From Lachnospiraceae bacterium (lineage in GTDB: Bacteria; Bacillota; Clostridia; Lachnospirales; Lachnospiraceae), in the NCBI GenBank assembly GCA_900759225.1, contig CAAEUM010000002.1, positions 1 to 6,666 on the forward strand: a stretch of DNA of 6,666 nucleotides, in the 5' to 3' direction. Below are positions 6,578 through 6,666 of the stretch, in pieces. Positions within the stretch are counted from its first letter, which is position 1. Each line of letters opens with the position of its first letter. The translations under genes and the position numbers were made by a program. The notes below the pieces were generated by a model. It was not told the origin of the DNA, made no database searches, and saw only the letters and a program-made list of their open reading frames with translations.

Positions 6578-6612
6578 AGTATAATGTTCGTTCTACATCA
6601 TTAATCTTTTAT

Positions 6613-6641
6613 ATTCTATACTATGTATGCTTGTTTTTCAA
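6613..6641 (-). promoter_or_regulatory. efp promoter
   Basis: Sigma-A-like signals: -35 TTGAAA (6641-6636), 17-bp spacer, -10 TAGAAT (6618-6613). The start would be near 6606, giving a leader of about 44 nt. The surrounding DNA is AT-rich, as expected of a promoter. A perfect inverted repeat GCTTG-AAAAA-CAAGC (6643-6629) overlaps the -35 box. Confidence 0.65.
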
Positions 6642-6643
6642 GC
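6629..6643. repeat. inverted repeat over the efp -35 box
   Basis: On the plus strand GCTTG-TTTTT-CAAGC followed by TCTTTTTTA: 5-bp arms around a T loop, then a T run. It could be a weak plus-strand terminator or a binding site over the efp -35 element. With arms this short it may also be chance in AT-rich DNA. Confidence 0.25.
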
Positions 6644-6666
6644 TCTTTTTTATTCATGGGCAAAAA

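Noticed and set aside
6578..6583. TATACT directly before the efp ribosome binding site as a -10 box
   Set aside because: Transcription would start inside or after the Shine-Dalgarno sequence; the TTGAAA-17-TAGAAT pair upstream is a better fit.
6616..6666. Possible C-terminal end of an upstream minus-strand gene (open frame from the window edge to a TAG at 6618-6616)
   Set aside because: Only 16 codons are visible, no family is recognisable, and the stretch carries the efp promoter; it cannot be supported.

Overview
The window looks like a chromosomal housekeeping segment from an anaerobic, low-to-mid-GC Firmicute, most likely a Lachnospiraceae / Clostridium cluster XIVa member. The reasons are the RnfC-type ferredoxin:NAD+ oxidoreductase gene, strong AGGAGG-type ribosome binding sites, sigma-A-like promoters, a Bacillus/Clostridium-type EF-P, and a SWIM-containing Snf2 ATPase of the kind common in Clostridia. 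Genus assignment is inference; no rRNA or other marker is present. All four genes lie on the minus strand. I see no insertion sequence, prophage, CRISPR array, tRNA or rRNA.

In transcription order (right to left): a promoter region (6563-6666) drives efp, translation elongation factor P (6005-6562). A strong intrinsic terminator follows at 5935-5963. Next is argS, arginyl-tRNA synthetase (4114-5901, GTG start). After a 52-nt gap holding a GC-rich hairpin comes a 1047-residue SWIM-Snf2 helicase-like ATPase (918-4061). After a 190-bp regulatory gap (728-917) rnfC begins (1-727) and runs off the left edge; the rest of an rnf operon would be expected beyond it.

efp and argS both serve translation. 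The Snf2 gene appears to be co-transcribed with argS, since I found no convincing promoter between them. The rnfC gap looks like a new transcription start: two promoter candidates, an imperfect Rex-type (NADH-sensing repressor) palindrome just after the first, two other inverted repeats over promoter elements, and a stem-loop at the predicted 5' end of the second transcript. A redox-controlled promoter would suit the Rnf complex, but this rests on motif reading only.

I found no strong candidate for a previously undescribed system. The most useful leads are the rnfC control region, the missing promoter space between the efp terminator and argS, and the biological role of the Snf2 protein.
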